From CAG-303 sp034172985 (lineage in GTDB: Bacteria > Bacillota > Clostridia > Lachnospirales > Lachnospiraceae): 64,000 nucleotides of DNA. The notes beneath the pieces were generated by a model, which ran no database searches, was not told where the DNA came from, and saw only the letters and a list, made by a program, of their open reading frames with translations. Location: assembly GCA_034172985.1 (NCBI GenBank), contig JAXFDY010000189.1:1-64000 (forward strand). Reading direction: 5' to 3'. The translations under genes and the position numbers were made by a program. Shown here piece by piece: positions 7,239 through 16,036 of this stretch; within the stretch, counting starts at the first letter, position 1, and every line of letters starts with the position of its first letter.

Positions 7239-9605
7239 CTATCTGCCACTCCCTTTCTGTCCAGCCTGATCACGTTTTTTTAGTTTCAGCTTGCGAAGCT
7301 CTACTTTTACCCCATTCACTTCGACTTCCAGATTGTCTCCGGCATCCATCACATATACTTTTGCAATGGCATCCTCTTTCGACAGTTTCATTCCCCTGAC
7401 ACCGATGGCACCTTTCTTCTTCTCCGGCACATCTGCCAGTGGAAAGCGTAAAAATAAGCCTTTTTCTGTCTGAAGCACTACGATACCCGGTATCTCTCCG
7501 GTATCCATGATGTTATCCATCTCTCCTGACCCACCGATAATACTTCCCCCATCATCCATAAAGTTTATCATATCACCCATATCCATATCATCTGCCAGAA
7601 CAGAACCAACCGGATCTACGATATGGACACTGAGAAGTTCATCTTTTTCCGCTAGTTTTGTGGATGCCACTGTTTTCTTTGACACATCAAATTCAGCCCC
7701 ATCCACCAGCTTCATCATACCGGCTCTGGTCGTAAACAGGAGTTTTTTCCCTAAAATAGACGCCAGAGGACAGATCAATACGATACGTTCCCCACTGCTG
7801 TCATAATTTCCCAGATTATCAAGCGGAACACCTTTATCACGGAATTTCTTTACCGGAACACTCAGGGCTTTTATCTGATGAAGATTACCATTATCCGTAA
7901 ACACACATATTTTATCTGTATTCATGCAGGAGAAAATATATTTATTTTCCTTCTCCACTGTTTCCCTGTTTCTCTCGTAAGATGCCATATCTAAAAGTTT
8001 TGCATATCCGAAACGGTCCATCACGAAAGTCATCTCTGTCTCAGCTACTTTTTCTTCCACATAAACTGCAGCCACTCCATCTTCAATCACAGTTTTCCTC
8101 TGGATTTCATATGACTTTTTGATTTTCAATAAATCTTTTTTGATGGCTTTAGCCATACTTTTTGTATTTTGCAATATGTCTTCATATTCGGCAATTCTTT
8201 TTAATAACTCATTATATTCTTTCTCCAGAGCAAGAATTTCCAAACCGATTAATTTATATAATCTCAATTCTAAAATTGCCTGTGCCTGCTTCTCTGTAAA
8301 ATTCAACTGGGAAGCATAGATTTCTGATTCCGGATTCTTAAAATTGATATTTTCCACATTTCCGGTAGTAAGGCATGCTTTTGCATCCTTCAGGCTGTTG
8401 GATCCCCGCAAGATTTCAATGATTAAGTCAATAATATTACAGGCTTTAATTAATCCTTCCTTAATTTCTTTCTGCTCTAAATCTTTCTGAAGAAGATAGG
8501 TATACTTTCTTGTTGCCAGCTCATATTGGAATTTTACATGATGTGCAATAATGCTTTTTAATCCCAGTGTTTCCGGCTTCTGATTGACGATTGCCAGCAT
8601 ATTCACTCCAAAAGTATCCTCGAGTTTAGTTTTTTTGTATAGGATGTTTTTAATTTTTTCAACATCTGCATTTTTCTTTAACTCCAGAACAATACGGATT
8701 CCCTCCTTAGATGATTCATTTGAAATATCCGTAACGTCTGTCAGCTTTTTATTTTCAATCAAATCACAGATATCTGCAATAAACTTTCCGATTCCTGCTC
8801 CTATCATCGTATATGGAATTTCAGTAATTACCAGTTTATCTTTATCTGTTTTTTTCTTTCCTTCTTCAAATACCACCTTGCCACGAAGTTTTATTTTTCC
8901 GGTTCCGGTCTCGTAAATATTCAGCAGTTCACTTTTATTGATAACAATACCGCCTGTAGGAAAGTCCGGTCCCTTCACATATTCCATCAGTTCCTCTGTT
9001 GTAATAGAATTCCGATCCATATATGCGATGACCGCATCGATGACTTCTGCCAGATTATGCGGTGGAATATTGGTAGTCATACCAACTGCAATTCCTTCTG
9101 CACCATTAATCAATATATTGGGAACACGGACAGGTAATACTACCGGCTCCTTTTCCGTCTCATCAAAGTTCGGTCCGAAATCCACTACATTTTTATCTAA
9201 ATCAGCCAGATATACTTCCTGTGTGAATTTTTTTAATTTTGCCTCCGTGTAACGCATGGCAGCGGCACCGTCTCCCTCGATAGAGCCAAAGTTTCCATGT
9301 CCGTCTACCAGTGCCATACCTTTCTTAAAATCCTGGGACATGACAACAAGCGTCTCATAAATAGAGCTGTCTCCATGGGGATGATATTTACCCATCGTAT
9401 CACCTACAATACGGGCAGATTTTCTGTGAGGTTTATCATAATTAAGTCCAAGCTCATTCATGGCATAAAGCACTCTTCTCTGAACCGGCTTTAATCCGTC
9501 TCTGATATCCGGCAGCGCTCTGGCACAAATTACACTCATAGAATAATCTATATATGACTTTTGCATTACCTCTGTATATTCCGTCTTTAATATCTGTTCG
9601 GCCAT
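7239..9605 (-). CDS. parC: Type IIA topoisomerase subunit A (ParC/GyrA-like)
   Basis: 788 residues. The subunit breaks and rejoins DNA; catalytic Tyr119 lies in AAAMRYTEAKL. The N-terminal winged helix holds the quinolone-determining region (GDSSIYE, D79-E84), followed by a tower/coiled-coil region and a C-terminal beta-propeller-like region (~500-770). The QRRGGKG GyrA box needed for gyrase-type wrapping is not seen, and the gene is paired with a parE-like gene away from dnaA. Topoisomerase IV is therefore favoured over gyrase, but the assignment between the two is inferred. A strongly Lys-rich C-terminus (LRKLKLKKRDQAGQK) is present. Confidence 0.85.
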   Translation of the reverse strand: MAEQILKTEYTEVMQKSYIDYSMSVICARALPDIRDGLKPVQRRVLYAMNELGLNYDKPHRKSARIVGDTMGKYHPHGDSSIYETLVVMSQDFKKGMALVDGHGNFGSIEGDGAAAMRYTEAKLKKFTQEVYLADLDKNVVDFGPNFDETEKEPVVLPVRVPNILINGAEGIAVGMTTNIPPHNLAEVIDAVIAYMDRNSITTEELMEYVKGPDFPTGGIVINKSELLNIYETGTGKIKLRGKVVFEEGKKKTDKDKLVITEIPYTMIGAGIGKFIADICDLIENKKLTDVTDISNESSKEGIRIVLELKKNADVEKIKNILYKKTKLEDTFGVNMLAIVNQKPETLGLKSIIAHHVKFQYELATRKYTYLLQKDLEQKEIKEGLIKACNIIDLIIEILRGSNSLKDAKACLTTGNVENINFKNPESEIYASQLNFTEKQAQAILELRLYKLIGLEILALEKEYNELLKRIAEYEDILQNTKSMAKAIKKDLLKIKKSYEIQRKTVIEDGVAAVYVEEKVAETEMTFVMDRFGYAKLLDMASYERNRETVEKENKYIFSCMNTDKICVFTDNGNLHQIKALSVPVKKFRDKGVPLDNLGNYDSSGERIVLICPLASILGKKLLFTTRAGMMKLVDGAEFDVSKKTVASTKLAEKDELLSVHIVDPVGSVLADDMDMGDMINFMDDGGSIIGGSGEMDNIMDTGEIPGIVVLQTEKGLFLRFPLADVPEKKKGAIGVRGMKLSKEDAIAKVYVMDAGDNLEVEVNGVKVELRKLKLKKRDQAGQKGSGR

Positions 9606-9626
9606 TTTCCGTCTCCTTTTTTGCTC

Positions 9627-11546
9627 TTAAACATCCAGCTCTGCATCTTCTGCATGCTCGTATATAAATTTACGCCTCGGTGCCACATCATTTCCCATTA
9701 AAATCTCTGTCATCTGGGACGCCATTCTTCCATCCTCTATTTCTACCTGCTTTAAAATTCTTGTTTCCGGATTCAATGTGGTCTCCCATAGCTGTTCTGC
9801 ATCCATTTCTCCCAAACCTTTATATCGCTGAAGTGTAAAACCACCGGTATGTGTTTTCCGGTATGCCGCCAATGCCTTATCATCATAGATATATTCTTCT
9901 TTGCCTTTTTTCGGTATTACTTTATATAGCGGTGGTGTGGCCAGATACACATGTCCTTCATTAATTAATTCCGGCATAAAGCGATAGAAAAAAGTAAGTA
10001 GCAGCGTATCGATATGGGCACCATCCACATCTGCATCTGTCATAATGATAATCTTATTATATCGCAGTTTTGTAATATCAAAGTCGTTGCCATATCCTTC
10101 GGAAAATCCACAGCCGAAAGCATTGATCATTGTCTTTATCTCAGCATTGGCAAGGACCTTATCCATAGTTGCTTTTTCCACATTCAATATCTTACCGCGA
10201 ATCGGCATAATTGCCTGTGTCCGTCTGTTTCGTCCCATTTTTGCTGAACCGCCGGCGGAATCACCCTCTACGATAAAGACTTCACATTCTTCCGGATTTC
10301 TGCTTTCACAATTTGCCAGTTTTCCGTTACTGTCAATGGAAAACTTCGGTTTACTGAGCATATTGATTTTTGCTTTTTCTTCTGCCTTTCGGATCCGGGC
10401 TGATTTTTCTGCACAGGCGATTACCTGTTTTAGTACATCAAGATGTTTATCAAAATAAAGTACCAGTTCTTCTGCCGTCACGTCGGCAGTGGCCTTTCCC
10501 GCATCGGGATTATCCAATTTCGTCTTTGTCTGACCTTCAAATCTCGGGTCTGGATGTTTTACTGCAATGACTGCCGTCATGCCATTACGCACATCCGTTC
10601 CTGTAAAATTGCTGTCCTTTTCTTTTAATACACCAAGTTCTCTTGCATACTGGTTTATGACAGTTGTATACTTTGTCTTAAAACCTACCAGATGGGTTCC
10701 CCCCTCCTGAGTATAGATATTATTACAAAAACCCAGCATATTTTCCTGAAATTCATCGACAAACTGAAAAGCAGCTTCGACCTCTATGCCATCCTTCATC
10801 TTTTTAAAATAGATTACATCATGAATCACTTCTTTCCCCTGATTCATATCCTTAACATAAGCCCTGATTCCTTCTTCCTCGTGATACTCTATTTTTTCAT
10901 TTTCAGAAAATCGTTTATTTTCAAAAATAATCGTAAGTTCCGGATTCAGATATGCAGTTTCATGAAGTCTTCCCTTGATGGCTTCTGCTTTAAAATATGT
11001 CTTATCGAATATTTCATGATCCGGCAAAAACTGTACCATTGTTCCCGATTCACTTTTTCTGCAGGTTCCGACTTCTTTTAAAGGGTACATCACTTTTCCC
11101 CGCTCGTATCTCTGCCTGTATACAATTCCATCTTTCTTAATCGTAACCTCAAGCCACTCAGAAAGCGCATTCACAACAGAAGCTCCTACTCCATGAAGAC
11201 CACCGGATATTTTATATCCGCCATCGCCAAACTTACCGCCTGCATGCAGCATGGTGAATACAACTTCTACGGCAGGGAGGCCTGTCTTTTCGTTAATTCC
11301 CACTGGAATTCCTCGCCCGTTATCTTCAATCACAGCTGTACCGTCTTTTTCCAGTGTAACTTTTATCTTATTGCAGTATCCCGCCAGATGCTCGTCCACA
11401 GAATTATCTACAATTTCATAAATCAAATGATTCAATCCCTTTGTTGAAACACTGCCGATATACATACCCGGTCTTTTTCTTACTGCTTCCAGCCCCTCGA
11501 GAATAGAAATACTATTCGCATCATAATTATTCGTTACTTTTGCCAT
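9627..11546 (-). CDS. parE: Type IIA topoisomerase subunit B (ParE/GyrB-like)
   Basis: 639 residues, the ATPase subunit paired with parC 21 bp downstream. The N-terminal GHKL domain has E44/N48 (YEIVDNSVDE), DNGRGIP and GLHGVGASVVNAL. The transducer follows, then the TOPRIM domain with EGDSAGG, PIRGKILNVEKA and TDADVDGAH, and a C-terminal tail with RYKGLGEM. AAGGAG precedes the ATG. Length and motifs fit both ParE and GyrB. As in parC, the second-copy location suggests topoisomerase IV, which decatenates replicated chromosomes. Confidence 0.87.
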   Translation of the reverse strand: MAKVTNNYDANSISILEGLEAVRKRPGMYIGSVSTKGLNHLIYEIVDNSVDEHLAGYCNKIKVTLEKDGTAVIEDNGRGIPVGINEKTGLPAVEVVFTMLHAGGKFGDGGYKISGGLHGVGASVVNALSEWLEVTIKKDGIVYRQRYERGKVMYPLKEVGTCRKSESGTMVQFLPDHEIFDKTYFKAEAIKGRLHETAYLNPELTIIFENKRFSENEKIEYHEEEGIRAYVKDMNQGKEVIHDVIYFKKMKDGIEVEAAFQFVDEFQENMLGFCNNIYTQEGGTHLVGFKTKYTTVINQYARELGVLKEKDSNFTGTDVRNGMTAVIAVKHPDPRFEGQTKTKLDNPDAGKATADVTAEELVLYFDKHLDVLKQVIACAEKSARIRKAEEKAKINMLSKPKFSIDSNGKLANCESRNPEECEVFIVEGDSAGGSAKMGRNRRTQAIMPIRGKILNVEKATMDKVLANAEIKTMINAFGCGFSEGYGNDFDITKLRYNKIIIMTDADVDGAHIDTLLLTFFYRFMPELINEGHVYLATPPLYKVIPKKGKEEYIYDDKALAAYRKTHTGGFTLQRYKGLGEMDAEQLWETTLNPETRILKQVEIEDGRMASQMTEILMGNDVAPRRKFIYEHAEDAELDV

Positions 11547-11568
11547 CTCAAAACTCCTTCTGATCTTT

Positions 11569-11592
11569 CCATTACTACTTCCATTACTACTT
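11569..11592. repeat. Tandem duplication of 12 bp
   Basis: CCATTACTACTT occurs twice with no gap (11569-11580, 11581-11592). The second copy contains the stop codon of the GNAT gene, so the duplication lengthens the junction to parE. Confidence 0.85.
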
Positions 11593-12003
11593 CAAATATT
11601 GTATCATTCCCGGCCCCAGATGTTCTGTAGGTCTTCCAATAAATCCAAACTTTTCATAAAATCTTTCTCTGCCTTTTGCACACATAAGGCAAAGCATCAT
11701 TTCACTGTTTTCCATACGAAGCTGTTCTACATAACGGATGAGTCGTTCCATCATAAGTCTACCTATTCCTTCCCCCTGACAGTCAGGCTTTACAACAAAA
11801 TCCTGTATATAACAGATCACAGCTCCATCCCCGACGATTCTGCCCATACCCACAGGTTTCCCATCTTTCATCGCAGTAATCGTATACAAACTGTTTTTTA
11901 ATGCTTTTTCTGCCTGTTCTCTTTTTAATACTTTCCAGTGTACAGATGCCCTTATATCAAGATATGTATCTAAATCCAGACTATATTCTTTTATTTCTAT
12001 CAT
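11587..12003 (-). CDS. GNAT family N-acetyltransferase
   Basis: 138 residues with a single GNAT fold. The acetyl-CoA pyrophosphate-binding loop is QGEGIGR (76-82) after the FVVKPDCQG strand, and a late YEKFGFI motif is typical of the family. The start is the ATG at 12003, with GGAGAAA just upstream; an ATG four codons earlier has no site. It is the first gene of the topoisomerase unit, with its own strong promoter. The acetyl acceptor is unknown. Confidence 0.85.
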   Translation of the reverse strand: MIEIKEYSLDLDTYLDIRASVHWKVLKREQAEKALKNSLYTITAMKDGKPVGMGRIVGDGAVICYIQDFVVKPDCQGEGIGRLMMERLIRYVEQLRMENSEMMLCLMCAKGRERFYEKFGFIGRPTEHLGPGMIQYLK

Positions 12004-12050
12004 ACTTTTCTCCATTGTTTTTGCAAATTCTGCTAGTTACGCATTTCATT

Positions 12051-12079
12051 AGTATAAGCGAATTTTTTCTCTCTGTCAA
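12051..12079 (-). promoter_or_regulatory. Promoter of GNAT-parE-parC-greA-nitrilase unit
   Basis: TTGACA (12079-12074), 17-nt spacer and TATACT (12056-12051) on the minus strand. This is the only clear promoter found for the topoisomerase genes. Confidence 0.7.
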
Positions 12080-12089
12080 ATCAAACAAA

Positions 12090-12156
12090 GCTGCTGTACC
12101 AAATATCCATACATCATATGCATATACCTGATGTGATAGACATTTTGTACAACAGC
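12090..12156 (-). terminator. Long imperfect hairpin after uppP
   Basis: A 67-nt inverted repeat whose outer arms are GCTGTTGTAC (minus strand, 12156-12147) and GTACAGCAGC (12099-12090). A second stem, ACATCA/TGATGT, lies nearer the tip. The minus-strand transcript continues into TTTGTTTGATTTG, so it probably terminates uppP just before the GNAT promoter. Confidence 0.55.
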
Positions 12157-12169
12157 CCTTATTCTTTCT

Positions 12170-13018
12170 TTAATGAATCAACCCAAAGTACAGCCACACA
12201 ATGATACCCAGTACGATGCGGTACCATCCAAATACTTTAAAGTCATGTTTTCTTATATAATCCAGCAATAACTTGATGACAAATACAGAAACAAGAAATG
12301 CTACTATCATACCTGTAAGTAATACAGCTATCTCCATACCCGTAAAATGGAATCCAAACTTCACTATCTTTAACAAACTTGCTCCAAACATTACGGGAAT
12401 AGCCAGATAAAAAGTAAAATCAGCCGCAGCTTTTCGTGAAACGCCTATCATTAATGCACCTATGATAGTTGCTCCGGAACGGGAAGTTCCTGGAAAAATA
12501 GCTGCAATCAACTGAAAGATTCCGATAATCAATGCCTGTTTGTATGTAATCTGAGAGGCCTTTAATGTGACAGGTTTCAGATTTTTATTATGATTCTCTA
12601 TCACAATAAAAGCAATACCAAACAAGATCAGCATTGTGCCAACTACATAAGAATTGTATAAATATTTATCAAGGAAATCATCCAGGGCCAGACCAACTAC
12701 TGCTGCCGGTACACATGCCAGTAAAATCTTATACCATAAAATCATAATCGGCTTATCAATATGTGACCAGAATCCCTTTTTTGCATACGCTCTTTTGGGA
12801 TTGTTCGTAATCGGCCAGATATCTTTAAAATACAACAGCACAACTGCCAAAATGGCTCCCAGCTGTATAACCACTTCAAACATTTTAAAAAAATCCGGCG
12901 ATACGTTTTTAAACTTAACGAATTCCTCCAGCAAAATCATATGTCCGGTACTGCTGACAGGAAGCCATTCCGTGATTCCCTCTACAATGCCAAACAAAAT
13001 AGATTTTAAAATATCCAT
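12170..13018 (-). CDS. uppP: Undecaprenyl-diphosphate phosphatase
   Basis: 282-residue polytopic membrane enzyme of the BacA/UppP family that dephosphorylates undecaprenyl pyrophosphate, recycling the lipid carrier for peptidoglycan and other polymers. Conserved motifs are EGITEWLPVSSTGH (13-26) and PGTSRSGATI (~165-174). About eight hydrophobic segments are visible. Its length is close to the family norm. It is the last gene of the chemoreceptor-HAD-uppP cluster, and a long hairpin follows. Confidence 0.94.
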   Translation of the reverse strand: MDILKSILFGIVEGITEWLPVSSTGHMILLEEFVKFKNVSPDFFKMFEVVIQLGAILAVVLLYFKDIWPITNNPKRAYAKKGFWSHIDKPIMILWYKILLACVPAAVVGLALDDFLDKYLYNSYVVGTMLILFGIAFIVIENHNKNLKPVTLKASQITYKQALIIGIFQLIAAIFPGTSRSGATIIGALMIGVSRKAAADFTFYLAIPVMFGASLLKIVKFGFHFTGMEIAVLLTGMIVAFLVSVFVIKLLLDYIRKHDFKVFGWYRIVLGIIVWLYFGLIH

Positions 13019-13064
13019 TTTATTGTCCTCTCTTTTCTCTCTTTCATTTATACGAATTCTCTTT

Positions 13065-13724
13065 TTAATTTATTCCACAAATATAATCCAGCAGTTCCTC
13101 TGGGGTATCTATGACACCAAGGGGTCTTAGTGCAATCAGTTTCTCCTTATCTCGGAATCCCCAGCTTACCAATACACAATCAATGCCTGCATTATCTGCG
13201 GTTTCCTTGTCCACTTCAGAATCCCCCACATAAAGTACCTGATGTTTCTCTGCCTCCAGTTCTTGAATCACTGTCTCAACTTCATCGGGAAATGGTTTTT
13301 TTCGAACCCCTTTCTGCTCTCCTACAGCCAGATCCATACTGTCAGAAAAATAAATCTGATTCAGTTCCTGTACCGCTTCCATATTTTTATTGGAGACAAT
13401 TGCCATTTTGCACTGATACTCTGTCCGCAATACATGGAGCAGCTCTGTAATTCCCGGATAGACATGGGTTTTTACCTGGCAATGGCTCGTATAGTATTCT
13501 TTAAAATCTCTAAAAATCTGCTCAAACATAGGATTTTCAACTCCCATAGGAGTTGCCCGTTCCATCAGTTTCCGAATCCCGTTTCCCACAAAACATCGTA
13601 TTTCTTCCAGTGTATGAACAGGATATCCATACTTCGCCATTATATAATTAACTCCGTCAGCTAAATCTTCCAATGTGTTTAAAAGTGTTCCATCCAAATC
13701 AAAAATCACAGTCGTATACTTCAT
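13065..13724 (-). CDS. HAD family hydrolase (phosphoglycolate phosphatase-like)
   Basis: 219 residues. Motif I is FDLDGTLLNTL with nucleophile D9 and acid D11, motif II is SNKNM, the motif III lysine lies in KKPFPD, and motif IV is VGDSEVDKETADNAG. A helical cap (~20-85) gives it the Gph/PgmB-like subfamily shape. The substrate is not determined. The start is the ATG at 13724, since GAGGAG lies 5 nt upstream; the frame extends to a TTG at 13739 inside the chemoreceptor end. It begins just after the chemoreceptor stop, so coupling is likely. Confidence 0.87.
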   Translation of the reverse strand: MKYTTVIFDLDGTLLNTLEDLADGVNYIMAKYGYPVHTLEEIRCFVGNGIRKLMERATPMGVENPMFEQIFRDFKEYYTSHCQVKTHVYPGITELLHVLRTEYQCKMAIVSNKNMEAVQELNQIYFSDSMDLAVGEQKGVRKKPFPDEVETVIQELEAEKHQVLYVGDSEVDKETADNAGIDCVLVSWGFRDKEKLIALRPLGVIDTPEELLDYICGIN

Positions 13725-13735
13725 TTTATCTCCTC

Positions 13736-15853
13736 TCAAGACAGTTTAAACATCTTATTGATGTAATCCCTTACCGCCAGATTATCTTCCGGCATTCTAC
13801 ATCCAACAATATAATTTCCTTCATTATTGGAACTTCTGATAATACAGCCAACAAGGTGTCGTCCTTCTTTCAGTGGGAAATCAGAAACATCCACTTCGAC
13901 ATTCTTTCCCTTTACATTGGCAAATACTTCATTACTGCAGGAAAACGCAAATCCATTTGCACTGATATTTAACATCCTTCCATCAAAGGTATCCCCTGTT
14001 TCCTTTATGGTAATCTGACATAAATTTTTCAGTTCCAGTCTCTCATACTTTCTGCGGTTCATAACTTCCGGATTGGACTGAACTGCAATCTTATAACAAT
14101 TTTCTGCCCGTTCCGGCTCATGAGTTGCTTTTGCATCCGCCCATTTATAAACTGTATTATTGACAACTATCGACAGACGGCATGTCTGTATCTTTTCCCT
14201 TGATTTCGGTATATTCCGGGAATCTTTTAATGAAACAACTACCGTCTTATCCTGCTGTTCCAGAATCTCACCGAAAAATTCTGTTTCTTTCTGGTTCATT
14301 TCATCCGTGAATGCAACCGTAACTTTCATACCAGGCGAAGCATCCTGAATTCCCATGAATCCGCCGGTTCCCAGTTCTTCCATCAGTTTTCCGATCACAG
14401 ATTCGATGCTGTCCACATTTTTTGCGGATTCTTCATATTTACTCAACATCGTCTTTGTAGTGCTGTCAGCATTTTCAATTGACTCTGTCATCACCTTCAT
14501 AACACCACAGATTTCTTTCATATTGCCGACCATATTCTGATTGGAATCTTCCACCTCTTTCATGGCAGTATCCACCACCTGAATATTTTTTCCGAGTTTC
14601 ACAGAATCATCCGCAATATTACTGACACTTGAATTGACCTGATTGATTTTGTCTTTTGTAATCTGAATTAATTCCAGTGTCTTTGTTATAGATTTCGTCA
14701 TTTTTTCAGATGTTTCTTCCAGGTTAGCTAATGCTCCCATGATTTTTTCAGAGGAAACCTGCGTTCCTGTACTGAGATTTCTTATTTCATCCGCCACCAC
14801 TGAAAACCCTCTTCCGGCCTCTCCTGCTCTGGCAGCTTCAATTGAAGCATTTAATGCCAGCAGGTTTGTCTCAGAAGTAATGTTTTCTATGGTACCCGTC
14901 TCTTCTTTAACCATTTCAAACTCATGCAAAAATGTTTCAAGAATCTGTTCCACTTCATTTGAAAGCTGTGCCATGGTATTTGTGGTTTCTACCACATCTG
15001 CAAGCTGCGTGGAGCTGGCTGAAGAATGTTTTTCCGACTGGTGAATCAGTCCCACCATCTCCTCTATCATATCTGCCACATTTTCCACCTGAGTATTGAT
15101 TTTCTCTGTCATATCCATGGAAGACATAGTTCTGTCATATAGTACATCATTATTCTGTGCCAATTCTGACATATTATCCACTACCACATTGGCTCCCTGC
15201 TTATTCTCATCAGACAGTTCTCTGACTACAGTAATACCATCTACCACTGTATTACTGGCAGTTTTTACCTGACCGATTGTAGTAATGACACGATTCAGAT
15301 TATATTTAATAGAATCTGTTAATGCTCCATCTGCCATATTTAAATGATTAATAGACATGACGAAACAGGAATAGCATAAAACAATACAGGATGCCTGCAA
15401 TGGATAATTTCTTATGTCCTCCATTGAATTCATTCCCCAGAACTGTATATGGACAAATGCATTAATAATAATAATCACAAAATTGGCAATTCCATAATAG
15501 ATAAGGAAATTACGATTTTTATATAATACCAGCATACTTGCTAATGGCAGTATATAAATAAATGCAATCGGAGTTTCCGTGGTAAATAGTACATATGAAT
15601 AGAATAGACCATATCCAACCGCTACAACTGTCCGGTAAGCCGATGTGCCCTTTCCCATTATTTTAAGAACAAAAAAGCCACACAAATATGGTATCCAGCA
15701 TATTACAAGAAAAATATAAAACCATTTCATCGGATATAGACCGTTTGACACATCCGAACCATACGATAAAGTAAGTATGGCACTTAAAATCATCCATGTA
15801 ATACTTGCTTTTTTATTCGCACTTTCTTTAAATTTCTCTTCATTGTATTCCAT
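13736..15853 (-). CDS. Methyl-accepting chemotaxis protein with C-terminal PilZ domain
   Basis: 705 residues. The N-terminus (~18-175) has about six hydrophobic segments with very short loops and no extracellular sensor domain. A long cytoplasmic coiled coil follows, with the chemoreceptor signalling tip ETNLLALNASIEAARAGEAG (~340-360) that binds CheA/CheW. After residue ~480 comes a YcgR-N-like beta region, then a PilZ domain with RRKYER (RxxxR, ~600-605) and NISANG (N/DxSxxG, ~629-634). Both PilZ c-di-GMP-binding motifs are intact. It therefore probably feeds c-di-GMP levels into the chemotaxis array. The start is the ATG at 15853, 9 nt from GGAGG; a GTG two codons earlier is too close. Confidence 0.93.
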   Translation of the reverse strand: MEYNEEKFKESANKKASITWMILSAILTLSYGSDVSNGLYPMKWFYIFLVICWIPYLCGFFVLKIMGKGTSAYRTVVAVGYGLFYSYVLFTTETPIAFIYILPLASMLVLYKNRNFLIYYGIANFVIIIINAFVHIQFWGMNSMEDIRNYPLQASCIVLCYSCFVMSINHLNMADGALTDSIKYNLNRVITTIGQVKTASNTVVDGITVVRELSDENKQGANVVVDNMSELAQNNDVLYDRTMSSMDMTEKINTQVENVADMIEEMVGLIHQSEKHSSASSTQLADVVETTNTMAQLSNEVEQILETFLHEFEMVKEETGTIENITSETNLLALNASIEAARAGEAGRGFSVVADEIRNLSTGTQVSSEKIMGALANLEETSEKMTKSITKTLELIQITKDKINQVNSSVSNIADDSVKLGKNIQVVDTAMKEVEDSNQNMVGNMKEICGVMKVMTESIENADSTTKTMLSKYEESAKNVDSIESVIGKLMEELGTGGFMGIQDASPGMKVTVAFTDEMNQKETEFFGEILEQQDKTVVVSLKDSRNIPKSREKIQTCRLSIVVNNTVYKWADAKATHEPERAENCYKIAVQSNPEVMNRRKYERLELKNLCQITIKETGDTFDGRMLNISANGFAFSCSNEVFANVKGKNVEVDVSDFPLKEGRHLVGCIIRSSNNEGNYIVGCRMPEDNLAVRDYINKMFKLS

Positions 15854-15917
15854 TTGCACGTTCCTCCCTTGTAATCAATTCTACACGAATGTATTCGATT
15901 AACAAAAATACATTGCT

Positions 15918-15926
15918 ATAATACCA
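15918..15926 (-). promoter_or_regulatory. Extended -10 promoter of chemoreceptor gene
   Basis: TGG-TATTAT on the minus strand, about 65 bp before the start, forms an extended -10. No good -35 was found at the right distance. Confidence 0.35.
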
Positions 15927-15972
15927 TAAATTTGAAAATTATTCCATAGTTTTTCAAAATTTCATTCACTTC

Positions 15973-16001
15973 TTGCAATCTGATTTTTTCCGATTTATAC
16001 T
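15973..16001 (+). promoter_or_regulatory. Promoter of PAS-CPBP gene
   Basis: TTGCAA (15973-15978), 17-nt spacer and TATACT (15996-16001), 35 bp before the chosen ATG. Confidence 0.55.
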
Positions 16002-16036
16002 ATATAGAAATGAAAAATCAGAAAGAAGGAAATCTT

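Noticed and set aside
7239..11546. parC/parE as the main gyrase pair
   Set aside because: No GyrA-box motif was seen and the pair is not beside dnaA/recF. Topoisomerase IV is preferred, though not proven.
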